Shown one piece after another: positions 10,633 through 21,920 of a DNA stretch of 64,000 nt (position 1 is the stretch's first letter; the number at the start of each line of letters is the position of its first letter). The notes beneath the pieces are model-generated. The model was not told the origin of the DNA. It saw only the letters and a program-made list of their open reading frames with translations, and did no database searches. The DNA comes from Chionoecetes opilio. Its lineage: Eukaryota; Arthropoda; Malacostraca; Decapoda; Majidae. The DNA lies in assembly GCA_016584305.1 (NCBI GenBank), contig JACEEZ010023434.1, positions 62,001 through 126,000 on the forward strand, in the 5' to 3' direction. The translations under genes were made by a program, and so were the position numbers.

Positions 10633-11095
10633 GGATAGTCCAGCAGCCAACTAGCTTAACCTGGAAGTGGAGTATATACAATTTTTTTGGGTTGATTTAG
10701 GTCACTGAGCCCAAAATAATAATTAGATAACGTGGTGACATGAAACCGGTCTCCCGAGAGGTTTGACGGCGGCCATCTTGGATTTATGCAAATGAAGGAT
10801 TTGTCAAATCATAATAAAAGTTATTCCATTGGGCTCCTAATGTCTTAAAGCCCCGTTAAAACATTTTAGATTGTTTTAAAATCCCTTCTAGAAGCCGAGA
10901 TATCTTAATTATAGTATATTCAATAGAACGCTTGGTTTTATGCACATTAGAAAAAAAGCCCAAAGGTGACAGGGTGTCATCAAGCGGATTGTTAATATTT
11001 ATGGTCCCAGTGACCCAAATCAATTAAAAAACATTGTATATACTCTACTTCCAGGTATACCCCTAAAATCCCATTTGGCTGCCAGACTATATCCT
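10633..11095. mobile_element. MITE with about 90-bp terminal inverted repeats
   Basis: The left end GGATAGTCCAGCAGCCAA, GAAGTGGAGTATATACAAT and GGGTTGATTTAGGTCACTG have inverted counterparts at the right end in the same order (CAGTGACCCAAATCAATT, ATTGTATATACTCTACTTCC, TTTGGCTGCCAGACTATATCC). No coding sequence is seen inside. The target duplication is unclear. Confidence 0.75.
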
Positions 11096-11129
11096 CTATA
11101 ACTTTTTCACATGCTTCTTTTTATATGGG

Positions 11130-11855
11130 GACCATACAATGCGTGTGGCGAGGACATTGAGATCTTGGAAAGTTTTACATACCTTGGTAGCGCAGTCCAT
11201 AATGACGGCAGGTCACGTCAAGAAGTCTTACGGCGGATTGGCATAGCCCACGGTGTTATGGACTCGCTCAGCGGGAGTATTTGGCGTTGTCGGTACCTGT
11301 GCAGAAGGACAAAGATCCGGATCCTCAAGTCGCTTGTGATCCCTGTCTTACTCTATGGTTGTGAGACATGGACACTAAATAGTGACTTGAAGAGACGAAT
11401 CAATGCCTTTGGTAATAAGTGTCTTCGCAGAATCATGGGGTATCGCTGGGATGATTACGTGTCAAATCAGCGATTGCACCGTGAGACTGAACCGAGGCTG
11501 ATTACGTGTCAAATCAGCGATTGCACCGTGAGACTGAACCGAGGCCTATTACCTGCATAGTCCGTCAGCGCCAACTTCGGCTATATGGGCATGTGGCACG
11601 CTACCCTGAAACCGATCCTTCCTATCGGGTTGTATCTGTAAGAGACAATCCGGCGTGGAGGAGGCCAAGGGGGCGCCCACAAGGCTCGTGGCTGGGGGAA
11701 GTTGATGTTTCTTGTCGAGAGCTGCTTGGTATGGGAAAGGAGCCTGCATGGGAACTCGCGCGTGGTGACCCCCGGGAGACGCGGTCACCACGCGTCGTAG
11801 GGTGGGCGAGGCGACTCGCCCCCCGGCGTATGCCCCCAATGATTGATTGATTGAT
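11130..11855 (+). mobile_element. RTE-like LINE, 3' end, 5'-truncated
   Basis: The frame encodes the C-terminal part of a non-LTR reverse transcriptase ORF: EILESFTYLGSAVHNDG, RRTKIRILKSLVIPVLLYGC, ETWTLNSDLKRRINAFGNKC and LRRIMGYRWDD, then RPRGRPQGSW and APPND-type end codons. It finishes with an ATTG tandem tail (11836-11855), a tail style typical of RTE-type elements. A 46-bp block (GATTACGTGTCAAATCAGCG...) is tandemly duplicated at about 11453-11545, shifting the frame. Matching copies are at 16861-17822 and 26340-28310. Confidence 0.85.
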
Positions 11856-11929
11856 TGATACAATGCTGCATATTTTCATACATATATTCATGCCGCATTA
11901 TTGGTCGGATCATTGTAGTAATTATCTTT

Positions 11930-12245
11930 CACATCATATTTGTGTCCATGTAATTAAATGCCACTCTAATATTCTTTAACTCCATCTCCAAATATTTCAT
12001 TTAATGTTTTTCTGGTTGTAGGTTATTCTGCATTATCACTCCCAGGTCCTTTTCTTCCTGAACCTTTGTAATTATTTAATTTCCTATCTTATATTTCCTA
12101 TCATTTATATCTCTTCGCTTTTTTCCAATTTCCATCACATGACACTTTTTTACATTAAATTCCATTTCCCATCTTCTGCTCCATTTGTAGATCTTGTTCA
12201 GGTCATTTTGTAGTGTTTCACAGTCTTTATAGCTTTTTATTTCCC
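11930..12245 (-). pseudogene. CR1-like LINE reverse transcriptase, distal part (split by a TTAA element)
   Basis: The minus strand encodes LREIKSYKDCETLQNDLNKI, YKWSRRWEMEFNVKKCHVM and then, in another frame, EEKDLGV: the segment that follows the active-site DD box in CR1/Jockey-type reverse transcriptases. Its upstream part continues at 14071 beyond a 1.8-kb TTAA element. The 3' UTR is indistinct. Confidence 0.75.
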
Positions 12246-12249
12246 TTAA

Positions 12250-14066
12250 CCCCTTCACTGCGGATATCAAATTCAAAGGCCTACCCCACTGTGCGGCAGG
12301 TTTAATTAAAATATAAAATAATTACTGATCATATTTTAAAGTGCCTAAATGAATAGGATGCTCATTCCATACCAGAAAATCTATGTTTGGTCTTGGTGGA
12401 GGCTACCAGCTAAGTGAAGAGTTACGTCAAAGTGCAGCAACAGGGCCGTGACCGTGCTGCCAGACGCACAATGAAACTACTTACTACTCAACATAATACA
12501 GCTTATTTTGGTACATAAATGCTTCATTCATGCATTCATTCATTCATTCATACTTCTGTTTTATATCCATCAAGAATATATTGAATATCTTGACTATTTA
12601 GCCTCGCCATTGAAGTAGAGGGCGCGGCGTCAACACATCGTACTGTACCGCTTGACCTTATTAGTCACACCAAAGACTACTCTATACTGGACTTGCTACT
12701 CGTGCCCCGCGCCAACCCGCCCATGACCAGTGGAGGCCAGTTTTGCGATTCCTGCCATTTTAGAACATCACCCCTATTTCCCTTCCTAAGGTTTATCAGT
12801 ATATATGATATACCGTTATCTTCGTAACTGTTTGTTCTATAATATTATCAAATAAAAAACAGTAAAATACACTAAAGAAATGCCATTATGAGAGAGTGAA
12901 GAAATATGCATGACCTCAATATATACTTAAACTCTTCGCCATTTAATATTTTGCGAGAAAACATTTTAGATGCTAGCAATAGAAAGAAGCGGATTTTCAT
13001 TAGCTTTCCATTGATATATTTCGTTTTCTGATAAATGAATTACCACCATGCCTAAATTAGCGTTAACTAAAAAAATAACATCATCAATCGTATCGGCAAG
13101 TACAAAAGTGTTCCATGAATACAGTAGACTATGGCATATCAGTATAAATGATACACTGTTATCTTCGTGAATGTTTGTTCTATAATATTATCAAATAAAA
13201 AACTGTAAAATACACTAAAGAAATTCCATTATGAGACTCTGAAGAAATATACATGAACTTATATTCACTTAAACTCATCGCAATTTGATATTTTGCGTGA
13301 AGACTTTTTACATGCAACATATCAATAGAAGCGGAATTTAATTAGCTTTCCATTGCTATATTTCATTTTCTGATAAATGAATTAGAACCATGCATAAATT
13401 AGCGTTAACTAAATAAATAACATCATCCATCTGGTAATTATCCCGACAGATGATGTTATTTTTTTAGTTAACGCTAATTTATGCATGGTTATGATTCATT
13501 TATCAGAAAACGAAATATAGCAATGGAAAGCTAATGAAAATCCGCTTCTTTCTATCGCTAGCATCTAAAATGTTTTTTCGCAAAATATTAAATGGTGATG
13601 AGTTCAAGTGAATATTAAGTATTTCTTATTTCTTATGCATATTTCTTAACTCCCTCATAATGGCATTTCTTTATTGCATTTTACTGTATTTTATTTGATA
13701 TATTATAGAACAAACATTTACGAAGATAACGGTATATCATATATAGTACTGATAAACCATAGGAAGGGAAAAGGGAGTGATGTTCGAAAATGGCCGGAAT
13801 CGCAAAACTGGCCTCCACTGGAAATAGCCCAAAATGAGTAGCAAGTCCAGTATAGAGTAGTCTTTGGTCACACTAACTCACTCAAGCAGAAAGAGGTTAT
13901 ATTGTATCGCAACACTTGACACTGTTGCCATACAAGCCTATCACAACGAATACTTACCCATAATATCATTGAGCGCGCAGTTTAAATACAGAAACCATAT
14001 ATGTACCAGCCGCAGTGAACCCTTAAATAGCTGAGAGACCGTATTTGTACCAGCCGCAGTGAAGGG
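12250..14066. mobile_element. PiggyBac-like non-autonomous element (TTAA target) inserted in a LINE
   Basis: The ends are TTAA-CCCCTTCACTGCGG and CCGCAGTGAAGGG-TTAA: 13-14-bp inverted repeats starting with CCC and flanked by TTAA at 12246-12249 and 14067-14070. This is the piggyBac signature. Taking out the element and one TTAA leaves the interrupted LINE frame open across the site, so the boundaries are exact. The right end carries a duplicated GTACCAGCCGCAGTGAA (about 14006 and 14049). No transposase is inside; a foldback element fills most of it. Confidence 0.85.
12671..13866. mobile_element. Foldback element with long inverted arms and 7-bp target duplication
   Basis: The ends are CAAAGACTACTCTATACTGG and its complement, flanked by GTCACAC on both sides (12664-12670, 13867-13873). 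The left arm (TATCTTCGTAACTGTTTG, AAATGCCATTATGAGA, TTAGCTTTCCATTGATATAT, AAATTAGCGTTAACTAAA) is present twice (about 12790-13082 and 13137-13428), then inverted at 13445-13770. No protein-coding region is found. Related copies are at 31220-31940 and 55320-56256, and a fragment at 47278-47378. Confidence 0.85.
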
Positions 14067-14070
14067 TTAA

Positions 14071-14933
14071 TATTTTGCATCATCCGCAAATAGACTAATA
14101 TAACTTTTTACTTCCTCAGTCATGTCATTGACGTAAATCGTGAACATTATTGGTGGCAACATGTATACTGATCCTTGTGGTAGCCCACTAAATACATTTC
14201 TCCATTCAGACTTTTCATCCTTCACTACTGTTCTCATTTCTCTTCCTCAGATCACTTGCCATCCAGGTTTTGATCACCCCTGCGATTCCTCCTATATTTT
14301 CCAATTTCCAAAGTAGTCTCTCATGTGGAACTTAATCAAATGCCTTTTTAAGATCTAGATACACAGTCTGCCCATCCATCTCTTTCTTGTGTTATATCAA
14401 TTACTCTTGAGAAAAAGCTTATTAAGTTGGTCACACATGATCTCTTTTTCCTAAAACGATACTGCCGGTCTGTTATTATAAGTACCTTCATTTTCCAAGT
14501 ATTCCGTCCATGGCTTCTTTATTATTTTCTCACATATCTTGCATACTGTGCTAGTCAATGACACTGGTCTGTAAGTTAGTGGTTCATCCTTCTTCCCATT
14601 TTTATATATTGGCACTCTATCTCCTCTCTTCCACTCTTTTGGCACTTTTCCTGCTGTTAATGAGCACTTTATTACATCATATACTGGTTCAACCAACTGC
14701 TTTCTGCACTCTTTTAAAACATAACCCGACACTCCGTCTGGTCCTATTGCTTTCCTCTCCTCCAATTCCTTCAACAATTCACAAACTTCCTCCTTCTCTA
14801 TTTTTATTTTTTACTCCTTTCTGACTTTTTTTCATTCCTTGCGGTTCATTGAATTTTGATTCTCTTGTGAATACTTGCTGAGTTTTTATTTAGAATTTCC
14901 CTCATTTTTTTTGGATCTTCATATATCATATTA
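14071..14933 (-). pseudogene. CR1-like LINE reverse transcriptase, proximal part
   Basis: Minus-strand frames give ELEERKAIGPDGVSGYVLKE (RT block 0/1, with the GPDGV motif), VPKEWKRGDRVPIYKNGKKD, YRPVSLTSTVCKICEKII and, after frameshifts, the region up to the ADD active site at 14072-14085. Upstream the frame reads DPKKMREILNKN and is cut at 14933 by a MITE; a short matching remainder follows at 15635. Order and motifs match CR1/Jockey-group LINEs. Confidence 0.8.
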
Positions 14934-15632
14934 CACACAAACCTCGATTTCCCGGATATCGGATTTGCAGGACAAAATCCGAGGTCCGGGGATATGTCAG
15001 TCTCGGACAATTTTTTTTTTTTTTTTTTTAAATGCCTGGTCCTGTTCGTAAATTGACCAAGTTGTCCGGCGGTCCGAGCGTCTCCTGTCACCCCTGGTCA
15101 GTGTCCGCGCCTCCCACCAGGTGGCAGCATGCTCAGCGGTCGTATTGTTTACATTTGGGCACACAACATGCACGGTTCACCTGCACAGCCTCCGTCAGTC
15201 ACCTGACTCCCACTGCCCCTGGTGCAAGAACATTTCTGAAACTATTGAACACTTTCTGCTGCCTCCCGCCAGGTGGCAGCATGCTCAGCGGTCGTATTGT
15301 TTACATTTGGGCACACAACATTCACGGTTCACCTGCACAGCCTCCGTTAGTCCCCTGACCCCCACTGCCCCTGGTGCAGGAACGTCTCTTGAGACTATTG
15401 AACACTTTCTGCTGCCTCCCGCCAGGTGGCTGCATGCTCAGCGGACGTAAAAGTCCGCGGCGGGGTAGTTGATATTGTCGGTTGCCGGACAGTAAATACT
15501 AGAGTAGGATAAACGTCCGGGGGTGGGTAATGGCATCGGATTTTTTTTTCTTTTTTTATTTCTATATATATATACTTGCGATTCCCGGACCAGTGCTCCC
15601 CTCTATTAGTCCGGGAAATCGAGGTTTGTGTG
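14934..15632. mobile_element. CACACAAACC MITE carrying a 152-bp tandem array
   Basis: TIRs begin CACACAAACCTCGATTTCCC and end in the complement, with TA on both sides (14932-14933 and 15633-15634). Inside are GAGCGTCTCCTGTCACCCCT, two tandem units (15118-15422), GTCCGCGGCGGGGTAGTTGA and T-rich tracts. TA target and TIR style suggest the pogo/Tc1-mariner superfamily. Inserted in a LINE. Sister copies: 43804-44679, 59549-60188, 62879-63626, with halves at 43139-43315 and 44702-44927. Confidence 0.88.
15118..15422 (+). repeat. 152-bp tandem units with LINE-derived zinc-knuckle sequence
   Basis: CAGGTGGCAGCATGCTCAGC recurs at 15118, 15270 and 15423, giving two full units of 152-153 bp. Each contains ATTGTTTACATTTGGGCACA and a translation of the type HLHSLRQSPDSHCPWCKN, the same as the C-terminal zinc-knuckle region of the LINE at 38390-38875. 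Confidence 0.85.
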
Positions 15633-15683
15633 TACCTTCTTTCAGTCTCTCCACTTTGTCCGTATGCAGATATGCAGATACAG

Positions 15684-16789
15684 CAGTGGCGGCTCGTGGC
15701 ATAGGGCTGCAGAGCTGCAGCACCCCCAGACGTACTCACTGCCAGGTGTATGATTCCTTTAGAGACACAGCAGAATTGATACACTACTAACAAATATATC
15801 ATAATAAATAGTCATTATATGTTATTGTAAGGGAAAGCGACCGTGACGGGTGATGGTACGGGTCGCGTCGCTTTCCAGATCCAGGATCGTCTGAGCAGGT
15901 AGGGGGTGGACCAAATGGGTGTCGGAGAGAAAACACACGGGGACTGTGTGGAAGTTTAATGTTACTCTTCACACAGTTAAACAATACAAATCACAATAAA
16001 ATAAAGAATACTACCACCGAGGCTTCGCAACACCCTTCCTCGTTCTGTCTCCGTGACACGGGGAGAAGCTACACATACTCACTGCGTGTCACTGGAGACA
16101 AACGGACGGAAGAAAGTGGAGGCACCTTGTCGTAGTAGATCCCAAAACCCCAGCCAAGGGAGAGAGGTGTGCTCCAGGTCGGCACCAAGCCTACTCTGTC
16201 TGGAATGCCGATGCATGGAGGCCTAGTAACCTCGGTTGGAAGCCTCACGAAGCAGGTAGTGATGGGTTGAGGCCTCGGGAACCAGGTCGTTAAGGCGCTG
16301 ACCTTCGCGGGCTTAACGACCTCAGAGGCTGAAGGAAGGGGCGAGGGCGAGCTTCGAGCTACACTTCGAAGCGCCACTAATTATCCGCTCCTCCTCAGCC
16401 GGCTGATGGTGGGAGTGGTGTTTTTCCCTTACAGTTATTTAATTATTTTCAATACGTTACTAAGGGAATTTTCATTAAAACCAGACCAAAATTTAAGTTA
16501 CTCTCATATTTGCTGTACGATTCATGTCTGCGCCACCGCCGCGCCACTTGTGAGCACAATGGGCTGCAGTCAAGGCCAGCTCGATCAGCTGCCCAGTCCT
16601 CCCGTGTTTACATTGCGTGTGGACCAAGGAGGTTATATAGGAGGAGGCGGCATGTTGCCTCTGGCGTGAAGCCCTATATACCCTATAACTATATCTATAG
16701 GCAGTCATATTTTTTATAAAATTTGTGTATCCTATAATGTTGTGTTAAGCTTGCAGTCCCTCCATTTATTTTATCAAGAGCCGCCACTG
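15684..16789. mobile_element. hAT-like element (CAGTGGCGGCTC ends)
   Basis: The left end CAGTGGCGGCTCGTGG and right end GAGCCGCCACTG are short inverted repeats of a form common in hAT elements. An 8-bp duplication is not clear (flanks AGATACAG and GCAGGTAG), so the class is tentative. The interior contains GC-rich sequence around 16050-16390 and no transposase that I can recognise. Confidence 0.55.
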
Positions 16790-16860
16790 GCAGGTAGTGT
16801 GTAGTGTGATACACGCCTGTACAGTTGTGTTGGAGCGGCGAGCCAGCCAATGTGTTGGGA

Positions 16861-17822
16861 GACAGTCAATCAATCATTGGGGGCATACGCCGGGGGGCGC
16901 GTCGCCTCGCCCACCCTACGACGCCACTCCCGGGGGTCACCACGTGCGAGTTCCCATGCAGGCTCCTTTCCCATACCAAGCAGCTCTCGACAAGAAACAT
17001 CAACTTGCCCCAGCCACGAGCCTTGTGGGCGACCCCTTGGCCTCCTCCACGCCGGATTGTCTCCTACAGATACAACCCGATGGGAAGGATCAGTTTCAGG
17101 GTAGCGTGCCACATGCCCATATAGCCGAAGTTGGCGCGGACGGACTATGCAGGTAATAGGCCTCGATTCAGTCTCACGGTGCAATCGCTGATTTGACACG
17201 TAATCATCCCAGCGATACCCCATGATTCTGCGAAGACACTTATTACCAAAGGCATTGATTCGTCTCTTCAAGTCACTATTTAGTGTCCATGTCTCACAAC
17301 CATAGAGTAAGACAGGGATCACAAGCAATTTGAAGATCCGGATCTTTGTCCTCCTGCACAGGTACCGACAACGCCAAATACTCCCGCTGAGCGAGTCCAT
17401 AACACCGTGGACTATGCCAATCCGCCGTAAGACTTCTTGACGTGACCCGCCGTCATTATGGACTGCGCTACCAAGGTATGTAAAACTTTCCAAGATCTCA
17501 ATGTCCTCGTCACACGCATGAATAGACTGTATTGCTTCATCTAGTAAGTCTCCAAACACCTGGACCTTGGTCTTGAGCCAGGAGACCTCAAGTCCCAAAG
17601 GCTTTGCCTCCTCGTGCAGCGCCTCGAGGATGCAGTGCATCCATCACCAGGACCTCCAGCGACTCAGCAAAGATTACTGCATCATCGGCAAAAACAAGAT
17701 CAGTGATCTTGGTGTTGCCAACGGATGCTCCACAATCACTTTGATCTACAACCTTGTCCAATACCCAGTCCATACAAGCGTTGAAAAGTGATGGGGCAAG
17801 GACGCACCCTTGCCTCACTCAC
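16861..17822 (-). mobile_element. RTE-like LINE, 5'-truncated, best-preserved copy
   Basis: The minus strand encodes MRQGCVLAPSLFNACMDWVL and TDLVFADDAVIFAE (the active-site FADD box), a frameshift near 17640, then an uninterrupted frame of about 256 residues: LGLEVSWLKTKVQVFGDLLD, EILESFTYLGSAVHNDGG, LLYGCETWTLNSDLKRRINA, RLYGHVARYPETDPSHRVVS and the terminal TRPPAYAPND before the stop. Reverse transcriptase would prime reverse transcription at the target. The upstream endonuclease domain is missing. The ATTG tail is reduced to a few bases at 16866. Confidence 0.88.
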
Positions 17823-17828
17823 TGTCTG

Positions 17829-17925
17829 GGAGACAGTGACGCATAGTAATACACGGGTGTGGGAACAGTGACGCGTAGTAATACACGGGCGTGAGACAGT
17901 GACTCATGAGGGTTGGCCTGCGTGC
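17829..17925. repeat. Short tandem array, about 33-bp unit
   Basis: GACGCATAGTAATACACGGG and GACGCGTAGTAATACACGGG follow one another at the truncation point of the adjacent LINE, with a third degenerate start (ACAGTGACTCATGAG). Confidence 0.6.
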
Positions 17926-18339
17926 CTTATGTGAGGCAGTAATGTACAGTGGGTACTAGTGGAGGAATAAAGCAGTGCACAGCAGCTAGGGTTTCTTTAC
18001 AGACCTTCCCGTTCCCTCCAAGGCCCCGAACCATTAGTTGATGCAGTGATGAAGTGGTATGTTCAGCAGCGGTCAAGTGCAGTGAATGTGTGTGGGATAG
18101 ACACAGTTTGTAAGAGACAATGTAGCAGTGTTGTGCAGTGCAGTGACCATATTGCGTGTGTTTCGTGTGAGCACTTAGTGGCATCTCGAAGGTACAAATC
18201 ATGGTTCAGTTTATCAGGAGCACTAACTCTTCTGACACCCTCCCTCATATCCAAGCCTGACCGTACACTGCCTCGGCTACACCCAATCACACAAGATCAA
18301 GATCGAGCGCACACCAAACATGGGAGTGAATGACGGTCT
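17926..18339. other. Spacer without recognised feature
   Basis: Unique-looking sequence between a LINE and the nested complex at 18340. Several AGTGCAGTG-type short repeats occur around 18050-18150. No supported gene. Confidence 0.3.
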
Positions 18340-18342
18340 GAC

Positions 18343-18436
18343 GATACAGAAGATCCTCCGTGCCGGTTGGTCATGCGCATGCGAATAATTCTGTTTTGTA
18401 AACAAACAGACGACGCGTTATATTTGGTCCTGATAG
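18343..18436 (+). repeat. Left arm of a 90-bp inverted repeat pair
   Basis: GAAGATCCTCCGTGCCGGTT, CATGCGCATGCG and TAAACAAACAGACGACGCG have inverted, diverged counterparts at 24125-24225 in the same order. The pair brackets 5.7 kb containing the pogo/TTAA nest. Confidence 0.65.
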
Positions 18437-19058
18437 CGCTTCATACAAGATGGATTCTTACAATATAACGCCGACATTCGATCAAGAATGGCTGAATTTA
18501 AAGTTAGGTATAATGATATAATGAGTTAAGATATAATGGGCCACTACACTGAATTTTATTATCCCGTTAGAGCCTGTGAATCTCACTCAAATATACATAT
18601 TTTGTGGACTTCATAGATACATTTTTGTACATGATTCTATACAGTTTTTTCAAATCAAAAGATTATTCAAATTCATTTAACAAATGTAACATTGGTGTCT
18701 AGGATGCATAGAGAATTAAAATATATGCGTCAATAGTATTTATTTTTTCCATAAAATTAACGCATACATACCATTCAAGATTCGGTAAACGTCTCATATA
18801 ATCAATACAGGTTCACAATCTTTTATCCAAAATTCTGAAAACCGAAAAGCTCCGAAAACCGAACAATTTTTCCAGACTATCTGTCGTCTGCATACCAAAG
18901 CTTGCGTTTGGCGCCAAACTTGACCCAAAACGCCCAACGGTCAACCCAGGACACGCAGTGTTGTCTCAGTGCTCTTACCAGTCAGACGCACGTCGCTCTG
19001 CTGCTTACAGATATTTTGTTAATTTTTGCAGCTTTTTTTTACTTTGAAGACTGTGAAA

Positions 19059-19150
19059 ATGTCAAAAAGAGCTGCAAATTCCCCTATGGATAACAGTGAG
19101 AAGCAGAAAAGGAAGCGCCTGTCATTATCGATAGCACAGAAAGTAATTAA
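19059..19150 (+). pseudogene. N-terminus of a jerky/Tigger-like transposase
   Basis: ATG opens a frame of about 30 codons with a basic stretch (SEKQKRKRLSLSIAQKVI), resembling the start of the CENP-B-type N-terminal helix-turn-helix in jerky and Tigger proteins. The frame is interrupted at a TTAA by the next element; beyond the second TTAA element (after 21848) it continues a few more codons with FMLDD and then a stop. Full proteins of this family are about 500 residues, so nearly everything is deleted. Confidence 0.65.
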
Positions 19151-19442
19151 GGGGAGAGTCCGCCGTGAATTTTAAATTGCATCTACGGTCATGAATAATT
19201 TATATGTTGTGTATATTAGTACCCTTGTTATCACATGAAAATTTCAAGCTGATCAGATGAAAGGAAAAATTTGAAAAAATTAAGGAACCTATTTTTGTCG
19301 GTTTTTGATGAAATTTTGAATTGCATCTTCTCAGCCATTTTTTGACCGATTTCCTTGTGACATGAGCATATGATAATTCATTGTTATTTTAACAATTTGT
19401 TCTGAGAATATCTTGAAAATTGTTTTCGATTTTTTTTTTTAA

Positions 19443-19478
<36 letters not shown>

Positions 19479-20319
19479 GGATAATTTTCCCATAAATCAA
19501 AACTAAGACTTAAAAAAAAAAAAAAATATGAACAGATTTTCTACGATATTTGATTTTGTGTGTCCCAAAGTTTCGTGAAAATCGTGCCAAAAATAAAAGC
19601 AGAGATGAATTTTATGTTCATTTTATACTAGTTTTGAGAAAAACGCGTTTGAAGTTTTGCTAAAGTTTCTGCGCTCCAGTGAAGGCACTATACTGTCAAT
19701 GCTACTTTCATATGAATTTTATGGGATCAGTAATCACATATCAATGCATGCATAAAAGGATCTGGCATCTTGTCCCCCCTTATAAAGGTATTAATTAATC
19801 GCTCAAAGGCGAGGGTGTCAGGGCGCCACGCCCCTCATTGTTGCAAGGTTCGATCAAAATTCACCAGGTGCATAGCTTTCGGTTGGAATTCCTTTGTCTG
19901 TCTTCCTCTTCTTGTTTATTGTCTTCTTCGGTGTAATTCTTCTCTTTTCTCTCTTTTCTAGTCCTTTTTGGATGTATACATTTGTTCCAAAAAATTTTGT
20001 GAACAGGTTGCACTTTTCATATCCAAAATTGTGTTCCAGAATTGTTACCTGGGTAACAAACTTCACCCTGAAGATTGCTGGCATTTTTTTTTTAAGGCTT
20101 AGTTTCGATATATGGGGAAATTATCCAATTTTTTTTTTTTTTTTTTTTTTTACAAGTTTTGAAAGTTTAAATGTCCCTTGCTATGGGCATTTAAAAAAAT
20201 GTCCGACTGAAAAAAATTCCACCATTTGAAAGCCAAAGGATAGGGTGTTGCCATAGACCATATAACTCAAATTCGTATATTAAAAAAATATTTTCATATT
20301 TTCACGGCGGATTCTCCCC
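19151..20319. mobile_element. TTAA-flanked TIR element A
   Basis: The ends are TTAA-GGGGAGAGTCCGCCGTGAA and TTCACGGCGGATTCTCCCC-TTAA: 19-bp inverted repeats with one mismatch and TTAA at 19147-19150 and 20320-20323. The 1.17-kb interior is AT-rich with A/T homopolymers and no recognisable transposase. The TTAA target points to piggyBac or Kolobok-type mobilisation. Confidence 0.85.
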
Positions 20320-20323
20320 TTAA

Positions 20324-21844
20324 CCCGTAAAGCGCGGCTATGCCCTTTTAGTCACTCACTAAGAAAACGCGAGTATGCCCAATTGGGTGGCCTTCAAAAA
20401 GGTGGGCTAATTTTTCGGCCGGTGAAATCTGGCAACTCTACTTTACCTGAGAATGACCCAGGGGTCACACATAGGCTCAGTGACCCAGTGACCAGCATGG
20501 AAGGTGAAGGTGCTGACAGGTCTCTCCCTATCGCGGGCAGAGAGATTAGAGAGGAAGACCCTTGCGGCCTGTTTTCTTTGAACGAGTTGTACCATGGATT
20601 CCATAAACCTCAACGCTCTTCATCTTGCAAGTACAATCATAGAATAACCACAAGACTTTAGCCAAAAAAAATATTTTTAGCTGTTGCACAAATATATGGC
20701 GAATACACAGCGCACCAAAGCATTGTTCGCGACATCATAACACAGCGCTTCCATACGGGAATTCAGAAAATGTACTCTATGGCAGCCTACTGACTTCCGA
20801 GAGAGATATCTTACATATGGCAGCTTGTTTAAGGCACGGGCAGTCCATCAAGACCGTTGAGGAATGTTCAGATGCCACTTGTCAATTATAGACGAAGCAT
20901 TTAAAAAAGTATCGCCTTCCTTCCCGCGAGTAATTTGAACAGACGCGCATTGGTATAAATATCATTATTTGCATAATGAGTGGCAAGAAAGACCTAACAA
21001 AGGAGCAAATTAAAGTTATTGTATCTCTACACAAGGCAGAGAGGCCAGTGGAAGAAATATCAAGGATTGTGGATGTTACGAAGAGATGTGTGCATAAGTG
21101 GGTGGAGAGTTTCGGGGTGGCACGGCGGGGTAGCGACAGCCGCGACAGCAGAACATTATAAGTGGCCAGGGCGAGGATGTAAAAGTCATATCGCAATATT
21201 TTTCTTGCTCTTAATTGAGGATGGGCATCCACTTGACGTTTCATGACATTTAGGGTGCTTGCTGAGGTTTTACATCCTCGCCCTGGCCACTTATAATGTT
21301 CTGGTGTCGCGGCTGTCGCTACCCCGCCGTGCCACCCCGAAACTCTCCACCCACTTATGCACACATCTCTTCGTAACATCCACAATCCTTGATATTTCTT
21401 CCACTGGCCTCTCTGCCTTGTGTAGATACAATAACTTTAATTTGCTCCTTTGTTAGGTCTTTCTTGCCACTCATTATGCAAATAATGATAGCTATACCAA
21501 TGCGCGTCTGTTCAAATTACTCGCGGGAAGGAAGGCGATACTTTTTTAAATGCTTCGTTTATAATTGACAAGTGGCATCTGAACATTCCTCAACGGTCTT
21601 GATGGACTGCCCATGCCTTAAACAAGCTGCCATATGTAAGATATCTCTCTTGGAAGTCAGTAGGCTGCCATAGAGTACATTTTCTGAATTCCCGTATGGA
21701 AGCGCTGTGTTATGATGTCGCGAACAATGCTTTGGCGCGCTGTGTACATTGATCTTTTCAAGTTTGTTTAGCGACTATAAGAATTCTGGCAAAAGTCCCG
21801 CGTACACAAGAGATATTGTCACACAGGTATCTGCAGTTTACGGG
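20324..21844. mobile_element. TTAA-flanked TIR element B (piggyBac-like)
   Basis: The ends are TTAA-CCCGTAAA and TTTACGGG-TTAA, with TTAA at 20320-20323 and 21845-21848. The CCC start is typical of piggyBac TIRs. It shares its left TTAA with the right end of element A, so one inserted in the duplicated target of the other. Most of its length is a large palindrome (20705-21747). Confidence 0.85.
20705..21747. mobile_element. 1-kb palindrome with a Tc1/mariner-type helix-turn-helix
   Basis: Two arms of about 470 bp are near-perfect inverted copies (for example CAAAGCATTGTTCGCGACAT left and its complement at the right) around an 80-90-bp loop (about 21180-21268). Each arm encodes MSGKKDLTKEQIKVIVSLHK followed by EEISRIVDVTKRCVHKWVES, a helix-turn-helix like the N-terminus of Tc1-like transposases. 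Stops follow after 61 codons, so only the DNA-binding part remains, in two head-to-head copies. Confidence 0.85.
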
Positions 21845-21920
21845 TTAAGGCAATATTTATGTTAGATGATTAAACCAATATGCTTGCAGAATTTTTTCCA
21901 TGTTATCAGGGGCAAGACAA

